In this document: positions 61,970 to 64,000 of the stretch, one piece after another
How the letters are laid out: each line of letters opens with the position of its first letter
How positions within the stretch are numbered: the first letter of the stretch is position 1
NCBI RefSeq assembly: GCF_028595265.1
Contig: NZ_JAQQXP010000001.1
Location: 2,046,001-2,110,000 of the forward strand
DNA: 64,000 nucleotides
Source of the DNA: Alteromonas gilva
GTDB taxonomy: Bacteria > Pseudomonadota > Gammaproteobacteria > Enterobacterales > Alteromonadaceae
Direction: 5' to 3'
Notes under the pieces: generated by a model
The model's input: only the letters and a program-made list of their open reading frames with translations
Told to the model about the DNA's origin: nothing
Databases searched by the model: none
Position numbers and translations under genes: made by a program

Positions 61970-63742
61970 ATGAGTTTACCCGTTCATGAATTTGACGCCG
62001 TCGTTATCGGCGCCGGCGGCGCAGGTATGCGTGCAGCACTGCAAATATCGCAGTCCGGCAAATCTTGTGCACTATTATCAAAAGTATTTCCAACCCGTTC
62101 GCATACGGTATCAGCCCAAGGCGGTATCACGGTAGCGTTGGGTAATTCCCACGAAGATAACTGGGAATGGCACATGTACGATACGGTTAAAGGTTCCGAT
62201 TACATCGGTGACCAGGACGCTATCGAATATATGTGTAAAACAGGTCCTGAAGCGATTTACGAAATGGAGAACATGGGGTTACCTTTTTCTCGATTTGAAA
62301 ACGGCCGGGTTTATCAGCGTCCATTCGGTGGTCAATCAAAAAATTTTGGTGGTGAGCAGGCGGCGAGAACAGCCGCAGCGGCTGACCGTACCGGTCACGC
62401 ATTACTGCATTTGCTGTATCAACAAAACGTAAAAAATAAAACGAAAGTGTTCAGTGAGTGGTACGCACTTGATCTGGTTAAAAATCAGGACGGTGATGTG
62501 GTTGGCTGTACTGCCATCGATATTGAAACCGGTGAAACGGTGTATTTCAAGTCGAAGGCAGTAGTACTGGCTACCGGTGGTGCGGGTCGTATTTACGCAT
62601 CAACCACCAATGCCCATATTAATACTGGTGATGGCATCGGTATGGCACTGCGTGCTGGTGTATGTGTGCAGGACATGGAAATGTGGCAGTTCCACCCCAC
62701 CGGTATTGCCGGTGCCGGTACCCTGGTAACGGAAGGTTGCCGTGGTGAAGGTGGTTATCTGCTTAACAAAGACGGCGAGCGCTTTATGGAGCGCTATGCA
62801 CCGAACGCAAAAGATCTGGCCGGCCGTGACGTAGTTGCCCGCTCGATGATGACAGAAATCCGCGAAGGCCGTGGTTGCGAAGGCCCGTGGGGCACGCACC
62901 TTAAGCTTAAGCTTGATCACCTTGGTAAGGATGTTCTGGAATCCCGCTTACCCGGTATTCTGGAACTGTCGCGTACCTTTGCTCACGTTGATCCGGTTAA
63001 AGAGCCTATTCCGGTTATTCCTACCTGTCACTATATGATGGGCGGTATCCCGACTAACGTTGATGGTCAGTGTCTGACACTGGATGAAAACGGCAAGGAT
63101 AAAGTGGTTAACGGTTTATTTGCCTGTGGTGAGATTGCCTGTGTATCGGTACATGGTGCTAACCGCTTAGGCGGTAACTCACTGCTTGACCTGGTGGTAT
63201 TTGGCCGGGCAACAGGTATGCATCTTGGTGAAAAGCTTGATGAGGTTGAAATTAACCGCGAAGCATCTGAGTCTGACCTGGAAGCGGCAATGGCGCGATT
63301 CAATCGTTGGGAAGGTTCCGAGATAGGCAAGGGCGAAGACCCTGTGCAAATTAAGAAAGACATGCAGAAATGTATGCAGCTTAATTTCTCGGTATTCCGC
63401 GAAGGTGAGGCAATGGCTGAAGGCCTTAAAGAACTCAGTGAAATCCGTGAGCGTCTCAAGCATGCACGTCTGGATGACAAGAGCGCCGACTTTAATACCC
63501 AGCGCATAGAGTGCCTGGAGCTTGATAACCTGATGGAAACCGCTTACAGCACTGCGGTTGCAGCCAACTTCCGCACGGAAAGCCGTGGCGCGCACAGCCG
63601 CTTCGATTATCCGGATCGCGATGATGACAACTGGTTGTGTCACAGTGTGTACAATCCGGCAACCGACGCAATGGTAAAACGTGACGTAAATATGGCACCG
63701 AAGCTTCGTGAAGCGTTCCCGCCTAAAATACGTTCATATTAA
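61970..63742 (+). CDS. sdhA: Succinate dehydrogenase flavoprotein subunit
   Basis: FAD subunit oxidising succinate to fumarate. From ATG 61970 (MSLPVHEFDAVVIGAGGAGMRAAL), 590 residues, one base after the sdhD stop. The FAD-linking His lies in SHTVSAQGG; the substrate-binding HPTG and the Arg of SRGAHSR follow; the capping domain is complete. Confidence 0.97.
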   Translation: MSLPVHEFDAVVIGAGGAGMRAALQISQSGKSCALLSKVFPTRSHTVSAQGGITVALGNSHEDNWEWHMYDTVKGSDYIGDQDAIEYMCKTGPEAIYEMENMGLPFSRFENGRVYQRPFGGQSKNFGGEQAARTAAAADRTGHALLHLLYQQNVKNKTKVFSEWYALDLVKNQDGDVVGCTAIDIETGETVYFKSKAVVLATGGAGRIYASTTNAHINTGDGIGMALRAGVCVQDMEMWQFHPTGIAGAGTLVTEGCRGEGGYLLNKDGERFMERYAPNAKDLAGRDVVARSMMTEIREGRGCEGPWGTHLKLKLDHLGKDVLESRLPGILELSRTFAHVDPVKEPIPVIPTCHYMMGGIPTNVDGQCLTLDENGKDKVVNGLFACGEIACVSVHGANRLGGNSLLDLVVFGRATGMHLGEKLDEVEINREASESDLEAAMARFNRWEGSEIGKGEDPVQIKKDMQKCMQLNFSVFREGEAMAEGLKELSEIRERLKHARLDDKSADFNTQRIECLELDNLMETAYSTAVAANFRTESRGAHSRFDYPDRDDDNWLCHSVYNPATDAMVKRDVNMAPKLREAFPPKIRSY

Positions 63743-63755
63743 GAGAGGTTAGATC

Positions 63756-64000
63756 ATGCAAGTAACTTTTTCTGTATACCGGTATAATCCTGAGGTGGAT
63801 AATGCACCCCGGATGCAAGACTACACTCTGGACGTAGAAGAAGGGCAGGACATGATGGTGCTGGACGCACTGTTACTGATTAAAGAACAGGATCCAACAT
63901 TATCACTGCGCCGTTCATGCCGTGAAGGCGTCTGCGGTTCAGACGGTATGAACATGAACGGTAAAAATGGTCTGGCATGTATTACGCCGTTGTCGGCCCT
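63756..64000 (+). CDS. sdhB: Succinate dehydrogenase iron-sulfur subunit (N-terminal part)
   Basis: Starts 13 nt after sdhA with GAGAGG upstream; runs off the window at 64000 after ~81 codons. The first cluster binding motif SCREGVCGSDGMNMNG is present, so this is SdhB of the sdhCDAB operon. Confidence 0.95.
   Translation, partial: MQVTFSVYRYNPEVDNAPRMQDYTLDVEEGQDMMVLDALLLIKEQDPTLSLRRSCREGVCGSDGMNMNGKNGLACITPLSA

Overview
The window is a chromosomal stretch of a gammaproteobacterium, most likely a marine member of the Alteromonadaceae (Alteromonas/Salinimonas-like). This is judged from gene content (SMC rather than MukB next to zipA-ligA, full-length RodA/PBP2, ProBA with PutP, DUF2878/DUF3429/DUF2919 proteins) and a GC content near 50 percent. 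It is mostly core housekeeping DNA. I see no insertion sequence, prophage, rRNA operon or CRISPR array.

Layout: 1-7866 (minus strand) is the cell-elongation and translation cluster leuS-lptE-holA-nadD-rsfS-rlmH-mrdA-rodA. 8308-10689 is a Lon-like protease, followed by a convergent SDR dehydrogenase and yhbY. 12676-18187 is ftsH-folP-glmM-tpiA-secG-tRNA-Leu(GAG). 18.3-28.4 kb is a mixed block: a phosphatase/lipid-kinase fusion, a DUF2878 membrane protein, an SDR, an unknown protein, putP-proB-proA, an MscS channel and an HNH nuclease. It sits where many relatives carry rimP-nusA-infB-rbfA-truB-rpsO. 28.7-34.1 kb is pnp, a DUF1244 gene, cdd, nlpI and a predicted Sel1-repeat zinc peptidase. 34.1-42.1 kb is cysZ/smc-zipA-ligA. 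42.2-49.9 kb holds an S41-like protein, a DUF2062 protein, comEC, msbA-lpxK-ycaR-kdsB. 50.0-59.3 kb holds rimO, a serine hydrolase, GNAT, DUF2919, tcdA, lhgO, a GST, a pirin and a DUF3429 protein. 59.5-64.0 kb holds gltA divergent from sdhCDAB, the TCA-cycle entry.

The main discovery lies in two apparently empty intergenic regions. The 743-base gap between yhbY and ftsH holds a decayed rlmE gene (23S rRNA U2552 2'-O-methyltransferase): about ten in-frame stops, an ATG-to-ATA start, and two catalytic residues replaced. A C-terminal block of about 60 codons still aligns without gaps to the RlmE stop codon. The heat-shock (sigma-32) promoter expected for rlmE-ftsH looks intact upstream, so ftsH is probably read through a roughly 670-base dead leader. 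The 441-base gap between leuS and the Lon-like gene appears to hold a second relic, of the zinc-ribbon gene ybeL, which is a usual divergent neighbour of leuS. Family recognition was done by eye and from memory; no database search was run.
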